A DNA stretch of 64,000 nucleotides from JAPLJU01 sp036725345 (GTDB taxonomy: Bacteria; Desulfobacterota; Syntrophia; Syntrophales; UBA2192), in contig DAIMEJ010000009.1 in assembly GCA_036725345.1 (NCBI GenBank), forward strand, positions 1 through 64,000, given 5' to 3'. Of the stretch, positions 8,075 to 17,148 are shown piece by piece. The stretch's first letter is position 1. Each line of letters starts with the position of its first letter. The notes under the pieces are model-generated. The model was not told the DNA's origin. It ran no database searches and saw only the letters and a list, made by a program, of their open reading frames with translations. A program made the position numbers and the translations under genes.

Positions 8075-8551
8075 TCATACGCTGAGAGTGGCTACCCAAT
8101 CTCCAACTAAATGCGTGATGCCTACGACAACAAGGGCAATGAGGATGTGCTCCACCACCACCTTCCAAGGGGCTGTTCCTTGTGACTTAGCCATTGCATA
8201 ACTCAAACTGGCTAGAATTAACATTCCCCAGAGAAGGCTAACAATGATAGCCGTCGAGAGTGACAGAAGCAAAACAGGCACCGCAAAAGTGAGAGCGAAG
8301 AGAAACTTGGCAAGAAAGGTTGCAACCGTGGATATCCAAATCTCCTTAATCGTATGAGTGTTTTCCGACTCCTCGGAAATGTGAATGCCAAGTGCATCGG
8401 AAAAGGCATCGGCAATCGCAATAGTCAATATGCCTCCCAAGACGATAAATCGAGAATGTGTTCCGGAATGCAAGCCGACCATCAGGCCGAGAGTTGTTAT
8501 GATGGCCGATGTGAGGCCGAATGTGATGCCTGTGCGTAGTGATTCCTTCAT
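8075..8551 (-). CDS. VIT/CCC1-like integral membrane protein
   Basis: 158 residues from ATG 8551, chosen because GGGAG lies eight bases before it; an in-frame TTG lies 21 bases earlier. Hydrophobic segments lie at about residues 8-30, 35-50, 75-100, 100-120 and 135-155. The sequence LTSAIITTLGLMVGL and AIADAFSDALGIHISEESE resembles the VIT1/CCC1 family, whose members move iron or manganese across membranes, but this short group lacks the cytoplasmic metal-binding domain. Transport of a metal is therefore a family-level guess. Neighbouring remnants of rubrerythrin and DUF6448 are consistent with an old metal/oxidative-stress cluster. Confidence 0.7.
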   Translation of the reverse strand: MKESLRTGITFGLTSAIITTLGLMVGLHSGTHSRFIVLGGILTIAIADAFSDALGIHISEESENTHTIKEIWISTVATFLAKFLFALTFAVPVLLLSLSTAIIVSLLWGMLILASLSYAMAKSQGTAPWKVVVEHILIALVVVGITHLVGDWVATLSV

Positions 8552-9204
8552 GTGTTTATCTCCCTTTACCAAGCAATAATTATTTGCGTCTTGCCTCGTT
8601 GGTTATCATGGCATCTTTGTTGATCGTCATAACATCTCAGCCACCTTATTTCCGGTTGAAATATACACTATTTCTGTAATTCTTTTAATGAACATTTCAG
8701 GAAGACATCTGCAGCGATGGTCCGAAAGAACTCTCCAGCCGCCGCTTTATGAGCCGTTTTTCAGCCCTCAAAATACGCCCTTCCCATCCGAAATCATCAT
8801 CCCGCCAATGCAATCTCTGCTGTCCGATCATCCGCTTTCCTTGACGCAGATGAAAAACTTTCAAATGGTAATAAGGGGAAGGTTTCGTGAGGAAATCACA
8901 GCCTGAACATAAAGAGGAATAAACGACCGGCATGAAATGGATTATTGTGAATTATCAACAAGTTACCAGCCGTTGATCGTTGCACCTACCACTGCGCAGT
9001 TGTGAACAATTGTCAGAATTGAGGATTACGGACGGGAGGAGAGTAACGAAGGGCATCAACGGCGCGTCCGGAAACGTGACCCTCTAAATGCGTTGTCTAT
9101 GGGAAGAATTTCATAGACCATTTATGAATAATATCTTGCCCAAATCAAATCCTGATATATATGATCTAAGATTTAGAAGCGCATCTTTTATCTTGTGACT
9201 AATC
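8552..9204. other. Intergenic stretch, no gene recognised
   Basis: About 650 AT-rich bases between the VIT-like and MaoC genes. Two opposite short frames (8688-8906 plus strand, 8697-8933 minus strand) exist, but neither has a recognisable motif or a convincing ribosome binding site. No RNA gene, repeat or insertion element was seen. Confidence 0.5.
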
Positions 9205-9711
9205 TTAAGTCCTGCAAGCTATTATGTAGCGGTAGCCATACTCCATAATGGGCTCGTCTTTCTGATTGATAACTTTACACCGAATGACTGCAAATCCACG
9301 GTCAGGTTTACTACGAGAGATCTTGAGATCGGTCCACCAAGCCTCTATCGTAAGGATATCACCTGGTCTCACCGGATTATAAATCTTCATCTCATCCAAT
9401 CCCACACCGCTCAGGATGGCCACATCGCCTTGTGCCTCTACTACCGATCGGGTGCAGGCAGAGAGTACGTGGATTGCCGAAGCAATAAGGCCACCGAAAA
9501 GCGATTGAGCTGCGGCACGCTCATCTGTGTGAAAAGGTTGCGGATCATATTCCTCGGCAAAACCTACGATAGCCTCCTTCGTCATAGCAATGGGTTTGCA
9601 ATGGAGATGCTCACCCTGAACCAGATCTTCAAAATACTTCTTATTCAAGATTTCCCGGTTATTTTTTCTATTTAACCCCATCACTTCTCGCGTTTTAAAG
9701 GTTTTGCGCAT
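9205..9711 (-). CDS. MaoC-family hot-dog dehydratase
   Basis: 168 residues from ATG 9711; ATG 9678 (MGLNRKN) is an alternative, and neither has a strong ribosome site. The KYFEDLVQGEHL entry strand, the catalytic-type motif DPQPFHTDE (Asp and His of the hydratase-2 motif) and FGGLIASAIHVL on the central helix identify the MaoC-like single hot-dog fold. Homologues hydrate enoyl-CoA thioesters in fatty-acid or PHA metabolism; the substrate here is unknown. It is a single gene, and its 5' end sits against a perfect palindrome at 9720-9736 that may be an operator. Confidence 0.8.
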   Translation of the reverse strand: MRKTFKTREVMGLNRKNNREILNKKYFEDLVQGEHLHCKPIAMTKEAIVGFAEEYDPQPFHTDERAAAQSLFGGLIASAIHVLSACTRSVVEAQGDVAILSGVGLDEMKIYNPVRPGDILTIEAWWTDLKISRSKPDRGFAVIRCKVINQKDEPIMEYGYRYIIACRT

Positions 9712-9719
9712 AAAAATCA

Positions 9720-9736
9720 ATATACAGTCTGTATAT
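9720..9736. promoter_or_regulatory. Perfect 17-bp palindrome upstream of the MaoC gene, possible operator
   Basis: ATATACAGTCTGTATAT is a perfect inverted repeat around one central base, nine bases before the MaoC ATG. Its size and symmetry suit a dimeric repressor of the TetR/FadR/GntR kinds. No regulator gene lies beside it, so the ligand and protein are unknown. Confidence 0.5.
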
Positions 9737-10255
9737 GACGACTTAAAATCCGTCTACTGGACTACATATGACCTTACCCTTCTTTTTTAAGCATATGGGG
9801 GTAAATATCATCGTACTGATTTGTTTCATATCATAATCAACGAGAAGATACCTATCAAATATTGCCGTTTGAAATATAGTATCCCTATCATGGTTGAAGA
9901 ATTATTGAGTTCAGGAAGGAAGGGGTGGTCTGACCAGAATTTTTGGCCAATAGCACATCAAGCGCACGTCACACCTACAAACCTTTATGTTTGGCGAGTA
10001 AGGCATATTGTAGGTTAGTCTTTGAAATCTTTGATCCACTGAACTCCCGAACTGCCCAATCCCCCTGAAAAATTTTCGCCTTTATTATAGACGACCTCCC
10101 ATCCTTTAGAGAGGATGAATCATGAATCTGTACCCGGAGATTTGAACCTTGAGAAATCCGCGATTTTGCATGATAATAAAATAAAGCGAGGTTATGGAGC
10201 GATTACACGGAACAGAGATATAAAGCCATATTGAAAACAGGAAGGTCGTACCACC
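9737..10255. other. Intergenic stretch with a distant inverted repeat
   Basis: About 520 bases lacking a recognised gene. The frame 9821-10018 (65 residues) shows no family features. ACCTACAA at 9971-9978 is complementary to TTGTAGGT at 10009-10016, but without a T-tract. The final part contains the ribosome site AGGAAGG of the CBS gene. Confidence 0.45.
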
Positions 10256-10714
10256 ATGGTCAGAGCCAAAGACATCATGACAAAAGAACCCATCACCGTG
10301 ACCCCCGATATGGAGATCTTAAAAGCAGCAGAAATCCTTCTCGATAGAGGTGTCAACGGTGTCCCCGTCATGGATGCGGGAAAGCTCGTGGGCATTCTGT
10401 GCAGAAGTGACCTGGTCGCACAACAAAAAAAACTACCTGTTCCCTCCCTATTCACCCTGTTGGACGGTTTAATCACGCTGGAATCCGGCAAGCATTTTGA
10501 AAGGGCACTTCGTAAAATAGCGGCCACCACCGTGGCGGATGCCATGACACGGAATCCGGTGACGGTCAATCCTGAATCCAGCGTAGAAGAGATAGCGGCT
10601 ATCATGGTGGATAAGAATTTTCACACCATTCCCGTGATGGAAAAAGGAAAGCTCGTTGGAATCATCGGAAAAGAAGATGTACTGAGGACGTTAATGCCGG
10701 CTCCCCAAGATTAA
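10256..10714 (+). CDS. Tandem CBS-domain protein
   Basis: 152 residues made of two CBS motifs. The first (about 1-60) begins with VRAKDIMTKEPITVTPDM and the second (about 90-150) with TVADAMTRNPVTVNPESS; each ends in the GKLVGI strand typical of the family. CBS pairs bind adenine nucleotides such as AMP or ATP and act as energy sensors. The protein has no attached catalytic or transport domain, so its partner must be encoded elsewhere. AGGAAGG lies ten bases before the ATG. It is isolated, and converges on the GYD gene across a shared terminator-like hairpin at 10848-10885. Confidence 0.9.
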   Translation: MVRAKDIMTKEPITVTPDMEILKAAEILLDRGVNGVPVMDAGKLVGILCRSDLVAQQKKLPVPSLFTLLDGLITLESGKHFERALRKIAATTVADAMTRNPVTVNPESSVEEIAAIMVDKNFHTIPVMEKGKLVGIIGKEDVLRTLMPAPQD

Positions 10715-10847
10715 AAAAGGGGGTAGCTACCTGAATAGACATGGGGGCGGGAAGTGTAGCCCAGGTGTTGACCGAATAAAAGGGTGGTTTTGAGCAACAG
10801 CGTAAACCCGGTAGCCCATGCAAACTCCCATAAGAAATGAATAAAGA

Positions 10848-10885
10848 AAAGCAGGGCCATTGCTGACCCTGCTTTAACTTTTTTC
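10848..10885. terminator. Bidirectional hairpin terminator
   Basis: AAAGCAGGG (10848-10856) pairs perfectly with CCCTGCTTT (10867-10875) across a ten-base loop. T-rich tracts follow on both strands (AACTTTTTT to the right, TTTTCTTT to the left). It lies between the convergent CBS and GYD genes and could end both transcripts. Confidence 0.75.
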
Positions 10886-10978
10886 AGAATTAACCGCACC
10901 GACGATTGAGATCTACAAGAAGTGATAACGTGTTTTGTCCCGGCATCATCGCAATTGACACTTCGGGAAATCCTCTCA

Positions 10979-11293
10979 CTACATTTTGCTGACATGGTCA
11001 AGGTAGACTTTTGACATCTTTTCATATTCTTCCATTGTAAAGGCCTTGAGCGTTTTCGTTCTGACGAATTTAGAGGAATTCAATGCCAGCACAATAGCAA
11101 CTGCGACTTCGTCACTGGGGACCTCACTAATAGCTATGAAGTCGTATTCTCCCATGGTGAGGTAAAAACCCGTCAGTTTACTTCCTGCCATCTCTTCCAT
11201 TAATTTTACGCTGGCCTTAACTCGCGCTGGCCCGTCCTTTAGTGTATTAATCCCTTCTTCCGTCATTTTCATCAAGACAATGTAAGTCGGCAT
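10979..11293 (-). CDS. GYD-domain protein
   Basis: 104 residues. The N-terminus MPTYIVLMKMTEEGI and the central GFYLTMGEYDFIAI, containing the Gly-x-Tyr-Asp element that names the family, identify a GYD-domain protein of alpha/beta ferredoxin-like fold. The family is widespread in Desulfobacterota and archaea, and its biochemical role is unknown. A purine-rich AAGGAGGA site precedes ATG 11293. It stands 165 bases downstream of the phosphofructokinase gene on the same strand, but whether they are cotranscribed is not clear. Confidence 0.85.
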   Translation of the reverse strand: MPTYIVLMKMTEEGINTLKDGPARVKASVKLMEEMAGSKLTGFYLTMGEYDFIAISEVPSDEVAVAIVLALNSSKFVRTKTLKAFTMEEYEKMSKVYLDHVSKM

Positions 11294-11457
11294 AACCTTA
11301 TCCTCCTTTCTTATGGATCAATAGATAGGGTGTCACCTTCATCCGAAATCCGAAAAGTCAAACAAACCGTTTTATGGCTTCCAAACCTTGCAGGAAAGAC
11401 TGGCGTGATGGACGTGATGGAGGAATCGATGGAGCGCGCAAGGATGATTAAATATTG

Positions 11458-12573
11458 CTAGTCGAGGATCTGAAGGAAGGTTCGTCTGCCATTATATCGT
11501 TCAATATCATAATAGTTTATCACATCTACTGTTTTGATCTTCCCAACGACTTCTTCCATCGGAACCGAAGTGATTCGACCGTTTTGGTAACTTATCATCC
11601 TGCCAAATTCCTCTCTGACAATTAAATCTACCGCAGCAATGCCAAAATAACGTCCCATTCGACGGTCATATGCACATGGTGCCCCACCCCTTTGGAGATG
11701 GCTCAAGACGATAGAACGGGTTTCCAGGCCTGTTCCTTTTTCTATTTCTTTTTCCAGATACTCGCCAATTCCACCGAGTGTTACATGTCCGAAACTATCT
11801 TCTTCCTTGATCCTGACATGTAACTCTCCCCCTCTCGGCTTTGCCCCCTCGGATACCACAACAATATCATAGCGGGCTCCACTGGCACGTCCTTCCATGA
11901 GAAGTTCATTCACTCGTGAAATTTCAAAATCATATTCAGGTATGAGAATAAGAAAAGCACCGCTGGACTCGCCTCCTTCAAGGGCTAGCCACCCAGATTG
12001 CCTTCCCATGGTTTCAACAACAAAAATACGTTTGTGGGAACCCGCCGTGGTTCTCAGACGATCTATTTCCTCGGTGATGACCTGCACTGCGGATTCGAAA
12101 CCTAAGGTATAATCAGTCCCCACCATATCTTTATCAATCGTTTTCGGAACACCAACGACTTTAATCCCCATTTCGGAAAGTTTATGGGCAACCCCTAACG
12201 TATCCTCTCCGCCGATGGCAACAAGGCAGTCTATATTAAGATGTTTCAGGTTATAGAACAGTTGCTCTGTGCGGTCATTACGGGGATTGAATGGATTTGT
12301 TCGGGAAGTGCCCAACATGGTTCCCCCATATCGATCCCACGTCCGGACAACTTCTTCATTTAGCATTACGATATGCTTCTTGAAATCTGTCTCTGAAGTT
12401 ATAAATACATCGGTAAGTCCTAGCCAACCCTCTCTGATACCCACAACCTCAAATCTAGCTTTTCTCATTTGACTTAATCGGCTGTCAAGGGCTGATTTGA
12501 CAACCCACTTGATGGCCGGGTTTAAACCGGGACAATCCCCTCCTCCCGTCAATACTCCTATCTTTGCAGCCAT
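11458..12573 (-). CDS. pfkA: 6-phosphofructokinase, probable pyrophosphate-dependent type
   Basis: 371 residues from ATG 12573 (GGAG seven bases upstream). GGGDCPGLN near the start, PKTIDKDMVGTDYTLGF and ETMGRQSGW identify a PfkA-fold phosphofructokinase acting in glycolysis. In E. coli the residues Gly104 and Gly124 favour ATP; here the motif reads GGEDTLG and PKTIDKD, giving Asp and Lys at those positions, the combination known from PPi-dependent enzymes such as the Amycolatopsis one. A reversible PPi enzyme would save ATP, which fits an anaerobe, but this is inference from two positions. It is followed by GYD and preceded by a SAP-domain gene on the same strand. Confidence 0.85.
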   Translation of the reverse strand: MAAKIGVLTGGGDCPGLNPAIKWVVKSALDSRLSQMRKARFEVVGIREGWLGLTDVFITSETDFKKHIVMLNEEVVRTWDRYGGTMLGTSRTNPFNPRNDRTEQLFYNLKHLNIDCLVAIGGEDTLGVAHKLSEMGIKVVGVPKTIDKDMVGTDYTLGFESAVQVITEEIDRLRTTAGSHKRIFVVETMGRQSGWLALEGGESSGAFLILIPEYDFEISRVNELLMEGRASGARYDIVVVSEGAKPRGGELHVRIKEEDSFGHVTLGGIGEYLEKEIEKGTGLETRSIVLSHLQRGGAPCAYDRRMGRYFGIAAVDLIVREEFGRMISYQNGRITSVPMEEVVGKIKTVDVINYYDIERYNGRRTFLQILD

Positions 12574-12761
12574 CTTGGAACTCCACACAAAAATCGAAAC
12601 TTATACAAAATTCAGTTTAAACACTTGGCTCGCGCACTAAGATGTCGGGATTCAGCACTCGCACGAGATTGACTTCTAGAGTTATGGAACACGCCTTGGA
12701 GTTCTCTCCTTGTTATAAACAAAGAATTGCGACAGCATTCACTACCCGGAAGCATTGATAC

Positions 12762-12983
12762 TCATGCTCTGGCGTCGACAAGAAAGCGATTTTTCCAATA
12801 CAGGGCAATGCAGTCCTCTCTCCACATACATGAAAGTTCGCGGCAATACTCCAGTCGGAAGGTGCAGAAACAGTCGATATTCTTTCCTGATCTCTGGATG
12901 GCCCGGATCATATCAATCTTTGTCATCCCGAAACACTTGATGCCATGATTTCTAGCCATCTTCTGTAAATTCCTGTATTCCAT
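12762..12983 (-). CDS. Small SAP/Rho-N-like domain protein
   Basis: 73 residues. The first half, LQKMARNHGIKCFGMTKIDMIRAIQ, has the helix-extended-helix pattern of SAP or Rho N-terminal domains that bind nucleic acid. The second half carries cysteines in DCFCTF, EYCRE, SCMWREDC, a spacing that could hold a metal. Similar small proteins are common in Desulfobacterota and are uncharacterised. GGAGG lies seven bases before ATG 12983. It is flanked by phosphofructokinase and UspA genes on the same strand, with roughly 190-base gaps. Confidence 0.7.
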   Translation of the reverse strand: MEYRNLQKMARNHGIKCFGMTKIDMIRAIQRSGKNIDCFCTFRLEYCRELSCMWREDCIALYWKNRFLVDARA

Positions 12984-13171
12984 GGCCGATCCTCCGTAAA
13001 TATTCGGCGTTATGATAAAAACATTTTCAGTGCATCTCTCTGTCGACTTTCCCTAGCCATCTGTGGCGGTCACAGAATAGCATGAACCTCACACTACGGG
13101 AACGGAGGGAACAGGAAATTGCAGGACAATTAAGCATCTGCTGTTATTGATTTACGAAGCCGTTCCTGCTG

Positions 13172-13606
13172 TTATCGCTTCACGACAAAGACTGGACTTT
13201 TGGCCTTTCTGATCACCTTTTCCGATACAGACCCCAAGAACATTTCTTCGACGTTGCTCTTTCCATGAGAACCAATAACGATAAGCGAGATATCCTCTTC
13301 ATTTTCTACCCTTAATATTTCTTTGAATGGTATCCCCCTTTCAATTCTCACGCTTGCTCTTAGTCCTATATCATTTAACGTTTTTACCATTTCATTCGCT
13401 TCCTCTGTTGCCTCTTCCTCCACTTTATTTTCCAATCCTGAGAGTTCTACTTTGGCATATATCTCCGGAATGCTAAAGCTCCGCGTGTCTATGACATGGA
13501 GAACTACTACCTCCTCCGTCCCGACATTCTTCAGTTGTTTCACATAGTCAAAGGCCTTGTATGACACATCAGAAAAATCGGTTGGATACAAGATCTTGCG
13601 AAACAT
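13172..13606 (-). CDS. Universal stress protein, UspA family
   Basis: 144 residues. Starts with FRKILYPTDFSD and ends with LIVIGSHGKSNVEEMFLGSVSEKV, containing the G-2x-G-9x-G-S nucleotide-binding signature of the ATP-binding (UspFG/MJ0577-like) branch. Such proteins are induced in stress and stationary phase. A strong AAGGAGG precedes ATG 13606. It lies in a leftward run with two cyclic-nucleotide-binding proteins and the SAP protein, which suggests a stress-response group. The partner and output are unknown. Confidence 0.92.
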   Translation of the reverse strand: MFRKILYPTDFSDVSYKAFDYVKQLKNVGTEEVVVLHVIDTRSFSIPEIYAKVELSGLENKVEEEATEEANEMVKTLNDIGLRASVRIERGIPFKEILRVENEEDISLIVIGSHGKSNVEEMFLGSVSEKVIRKAKSPVFVVKR

Positions 13607-13684
13607 TCTTTACCTCCTTTCAAACCTTCACAAGAACAAAGTCGACTTTAAAGGTTAGAGGGGCTTTGGATATGATATAAAAAA

Positions 13685-14185
13685 TCACTGAAGGGTCTCT
13701 CCTTTGCTTCGTAATTGAGCCATAGCCATCTCGTTAATCAGCAGGATCCGTGTGTTATTGAGACGGGAAGCCAATACTCTTACAATCCCCTTCATCATTT
13801 CAACGCCAAGGACAGAATCCTGGTTCAACAAATCTCTCAATTTATCGGCTTCAAAGGATACTAGTTTTGAATTTTCCATGCAGAGACCACTCAAAGTATA
13901 TTTATGTGGCTCAACGAAAACGGACCAACCCATGGCCTGTCCTCCGGTGATCGTGTCTACAGTGATCCTCATTGGAGGGCGGTCAGAACCCATCCCAGTC
14001 TCCATTTGCAGAAAAACCTTTCCTTCTTCAACAATATAAAGATGAGTGGCCAGATCACCTTCTTTATATAACAACGTTCCCGCCTTATGCGTTTCACTCA
14101 CAGCTATGCTTGCTAACTTATCGATTTGAGTATCATTTAAGTTTCTGAAAATATTAGCTTCCCTCAATATTTCTGCCGATACCAT
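13685..14185 (-). CDS. Cyclic-nucleotide-binding domain protein without DNA-binding domain (1)
   Basis: 166 residues, one cNMP-binding fold: FRNLNDTQIDKLA, then THKAGTLLYKEGDLATHLYIVEEGKV, and the later phosphate-binding-cassette-like GQAMGWSVFVEPHKYTLSG. A canonical cassette would read GELALL ... RAAT, so true cAMP binding is doubtful. No helix-turn-helix follows the C-terminal helix, so it is not a CRP-type regulator by itself. AAGGAG precedes ATG 14185. It is similar in build to the neighbour at 14270-14695, and probably a paralogous pair. Confidence 0.85.
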   Translation of the reverse strand: MVSAEILREANIFRNLNDTQIDKLASIAVSETHKAGTLLYKEGDLATHLYIVEEGKVFLQMETGMGSDRPPMRITVDTITGGQAMGWSVFVEPHKYTLSGLCMENSKLVSFEADKLRDLLNQDSVLGVEMMKGIVRVLASRLNNTRILLINEMAMAQLRSKGETLQ

Positions 14186-14269
14186 GGCTTAACTCCTTCA
14201 TCCATCTATGCGGAAGGATACAGTTCATTCAGTTTGGCTCGATTATTTGTTTTGAAACTCCCGCCTCCT

Positions 14270-14695
14270 TTATTTGACAGATGTAAATTGCTGATAGAAT
14301 TTATCGAGCCTCGTGCCAATGACGCCTGCGAGTCGCTTCATGATGGTCAGACCTTCCGAAGGATTTTTTTCAAATACATGCATCAGTCGAGTCCCATCCA
14401 GCTTAATGACCTTGCTCTCGGCGATGCATTCAGCAGCAGCTGTATAGCGATTCGGCTCTACCAGGGCAGACCAACCGAATACATATCCCGGATGTATCGG
14501 GAATGCGTAACGCTTTTTACCTTGAATGACCAGATCAACCCGACCTTCCTCCAATATGTACAGCGATTCCGCAAAATCTCCTCGATTGAAAATTACCTTT
14601 CCTTTCGGATAAACCTCCTCAACAGCCAGTCGTACAATCTCGTCAATGATGTGCGAGGCAATTCCCTTGAACAGATCTACCTCTTTCACAAACAT
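14270..14695 (-). CDS. Cyclic-nucleotide-binding domain protein without DNA-binding domain (2)
   Basis: 141 residues from ATG 14695, picked because a GGGGGTGAG site precedes it; the frame is open further upstream. It begins FVKEVDLFKGIASHIIDEIV, then PKGKVIFNRGDFAESLYILEEGRV, and YVFGWSALVEPNRYTAAAE. The FGWSALVEP segment repeats the GWSVFVEP of the next gene, and shows the same departure from the cAMP-binding cassette. It has no helix-turn-helix. The two genes (84 bases apart) form a same-strand pair ahead of UspA. Signal and partner are unknown. Confidence 0.85.
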   Translation of the reverse strand: MFVKEVDLFKGIASHIIDEIVRLAVEEVYPKGKVIFNRGDFAESLYILEEGRVDLVIQGKKRYAFPIHPGYVFGWSALVEPNRYTAAAECIAESKVIKLDGTRLMHVFEKNPSEGLTIMKRLAGVIGTRLDKFYQQFTSVK

Positions 14696-14822
14696 GATGC
14701 TCACCCCCCTTTGATTGAAAGATAGATTAATTTTGTAAATCTTTAAGGTTCTGGAACCCAGCAAATAAAAGTTGTTCGCTCAGGGACGTTAGGACAGAAA
14801 CCTACTTCCGAGGTGCCTCCGA

Positions 14823-15065
14823 TTATTTGCGGACATCGAGATTGCCTGCTGCGACATGCTGCTTCAGTTCCTCAACGAGCATGTTGAGTTCCTTTTCCCT
14901 TTGCGCCTTGAGTGTCTGCCAGATGGCCCTGCAGGATTCGCAGCTGGGTCCGGCCGTCGCAGGTCCCCGCTCGTCAAGATCGCTTAAATAGGTGTCATAG
15001 CGATGAAGGCTTTTTGAGATGATCGAGATCGATTCGATGATATTGTAGTCGAGATTCTTCAACAT
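14823..15065 (-). CDS. Uncharacterised small helical protein with CxxC
   Basis: 80 residues from ATG 15065, well placed behind AAGGAGG. Predicted mostly helical, with a CESC pair in the middle (PSCESCRAIWQTLK) and a charged C-terminal helix. I do not recognise the family. It leads the leftward run of cNMP-binding and UspA genes, so a stress-linked role is possible; the CxxC could be redox-active or bind metal with a partner. Confidence 0.55.
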   Translation of the reverse strand: MLKNLDYNIIESISIISKSLHRYDTYLSDLDERGPATAGPSCESCRAIWQTLKAQREKELNMLVEELKQHVAAGNLDVRK

Positions 15066-15930
15066 GCTCTGTACCTCCTTCGCATTGGGGTTCATTGGTG
15101 TCCTGATGACTGGGCTGATGATAGGCAGCGGGAATCCGGATGGGTTCTACTTTCCTCTAAGCGATGAGTCGAAGAAACAGGTTTAACTCTAAGTGGTGGA
15201 GCAAGGTTTAACTGAATGATGTAAGATCCTCAATGAAACACGAAAGTTTCAAAGAGGAATGGACGAGGGCATTTTGATGTTCATGGCTCCCTCACAAATA
15301 TTTCAAAAGGTTAGATTAACAAGGGATACAAGCCATGAATTGATTTAACAAAAAATCTGTTTATTTGATAATGAGATCAGAAGATGGGGTGATACCTCTC
15401 AGCTGCCCCTTCCCCCTTAGGGCAATGAAAACAAAGTAAGTGCCAAGAGAGCCGCTGATGCCGTCTTGTCTTTTGACTGGAGTCGCTTAATCAAAAACTT
15501 GGTCTATTTAGGGTGACAATCACCACGAAGACCCTGTGTTTCTTTTCTCATTCAAACCCAGTTACATGACTCAACGTGCACCGCAGCATCTCTATCATTT
15601 TATTCTAATCTTAATTATTTTTTTGTCAACATGTTGCTATTAGCGCAAGCTATTGTATTTATTACCTTTTACAAAAAATAATTGCTGTAAAAATCTTGAA
15701 TACTTCTTCTTTTTCCATATGATACTTCTATAACGAGATGCTGAGTAGCAATATCTAAATGAATCCGTATATACGCTTGAAATATGCACCCTTTATCAAT
15801 TTTATGAATCATCAACTACAGGAAGCAACGTGGGATGCGAGTCCTCTCAACGCCGGCAGAACAACTTAAAATGATTGATATTTTACCCCAAAGACCACCC
15901 CTTTCTATCGTTAATCGTTAGTCGGTCATT
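15066..15930. other. Large AT-rich intergenic region
   Basis: About 860 bases without a credible gene on either strand; very AT-rich between roughly 15590 and 15790. It separates the stress cluster from the recombinase gene and may contain an integration boundary, but I found no direct repeats or tRNA-like attachment site. Confidence 0.5.
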
Positions 15931-16770
15931 CTATCTGCCGTGTAGGATGTCCATCCATCGGATAGCCTCCGCTTCGCTCACTTTCCCCAGGTAGCTCTGA
16001 GTTGTCTTGAGGTCCTGGTGCCTGAGAATCACCTTGGAGACGATTTCCAATGGTACACCATTTCTGCTGGCATAGGTTGCCGAATAGCGCCGAAGGTCAT
16101 GGGGTGTGATCTTCATCTTGAGCCTTGCGCCCAGGGTCCTGATCATAGCCCGGGCAGTCGAATAACAGATGGGAAAGAGTCGATCCTCTGCTGACAGGTT
16201 TGCTTCTCGAATGTAATCAGCTATTCGCTTTGCCACAGGTTCGGGCATATACGCCACTTCTGCTTCCTTCCCGGATTTTGGCTCCCGCAGAAGGATCTTC
16301 CTCTCGGTGACATCGGAAACTCGGATGTTGAGGGATTCGCCGATTCGCAAGCCGCACCGTGCCTTCAGCTCCAGAATCAAGCGGTCCCTGAGGTTCTGGG
16401 TGTTGTAAATCAGTTCGTCAATCATCTCTTTTTCTGGGATCTTTCGCGAAAAGGGTCTGGTTCCCTTGAAGGCCTTCGCGAGCAGGGGTGCACTGCAGGG
16501 ATTCCTCATCTCCGAATCGCACCGGTTGATGATGAAGTTGTAGAAGGCCTTCAGCTGGACGTAACGCAACCTGCGGGTCGATCTTGCACGGCCTTCCGTT
16601 ACGGTCTCCAAGAAGTGAAAGACCTCCTCCGATCCGATAGACTTCAGGGATCGCTCCCCGTATCGAGATCCAAAATTTCCAAGCAGAGGGGTGTAACTCT
16701 GCAGGGTTCGCTGCCTTAGGGTTGACTTCTGATAGAACTGAAACAGGTCAATAGCCTCTTTGGTTTTCAT
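15931..16770 (-). CDS. Tyrosine recombinase / phage-type integrase
   Basis: 279 residues: an N-terminal SAM-like core-binding domain (about 1-90) and a C-terminal catalytic domain. The active-site set is visible: Arg in ARCGLRIGESL, Lys in PKSGK, HxxR in HDLRRYSATY, His in LRHQDLKTT and the nucleophile Tyr in TQSYLG. It resembles XerC/D-size integrases, including those of integrative elements. GGAGG precedes ATG 16770. No partner excisionase, attachment repeats or phage genes were found. It lies in the AT-rich accessory segment, so it may be the remaining integrase of an island. Confidence 0.92.
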   Translation of the reverse strand: MKTKEAIDLFQFYQKSTLRQRTLQSYTPLLGNFGSRYGERSLKSIGSEEVFHFLETVTEGRARSTRRLRYVQLKAFYNFIINRCDSEMRNPCSAPLLAKAFKGTRPFSRKIPEKEMIDELIYNTQNLRDRLILELKARCGLRIGESLNIRVSDVTERKILLREPKSGKEAEVAYMPEPVAKRIADYIREANLSAEDRLFPICYSTARAMIRTLGARLKMKITPHDLRRYSATYASRNGVPLEIVSKVILRHQDLKTTQSYLGKVSEAEAIRWMDILHGR

Positions 16771-17148
16771 GACACACCTCCGGTTCCTTCCGGGGAGGTC
16801 TTTGGGGGTACCCTTGATTATGCAGAGTTGAAATGAAAATCGATAGGGGCAAGAAGACCCTCTTCGGACAGGCGACAGAACATGACGGAAAATAGGTTGT
16901 GTAGCAGTGGCTGACCCTAACCCATTGAATATATATCATTTATTTTAGGCGTTTATCGCACCTGCAAGTCTGCAGTCTCAACATCCTGTTTAAACTATAT
17001 TTTACCGATTGAAATGACTTGCATCCATTAAAGTTGAAATCTATGAGATTCTCTAATGATTCCGAAAGACTCGGGGCATCAAATCTCCCATTGACAACTG
17101 CTGTGGAAAATGATTTTATCCGACGTCAACAATCGGGAGAAACAAAGA
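16771..17148. other. Intergenic region between integrase and hypothetical membrane gene
   Basis: About 380 AT-rich bases between divergent genes; nothing recognised apart from the GGGAGA ribosome site just before 17149. Promoters for both genes probably lie here. Confidence 0.45.

Noticed and set aside
9971..10016. Inverted repeat ACCTACAA / TTGTAGGT as terminator or small RNA
   Set aside because: Arms are far apart with no T-tract and no adjacent gene end; may be chance.
15066..17148. Attachment sites or phage remnants around the recombinase
   Set aside because: No tRNA end, direct repeats or phage genes could be found by eye.
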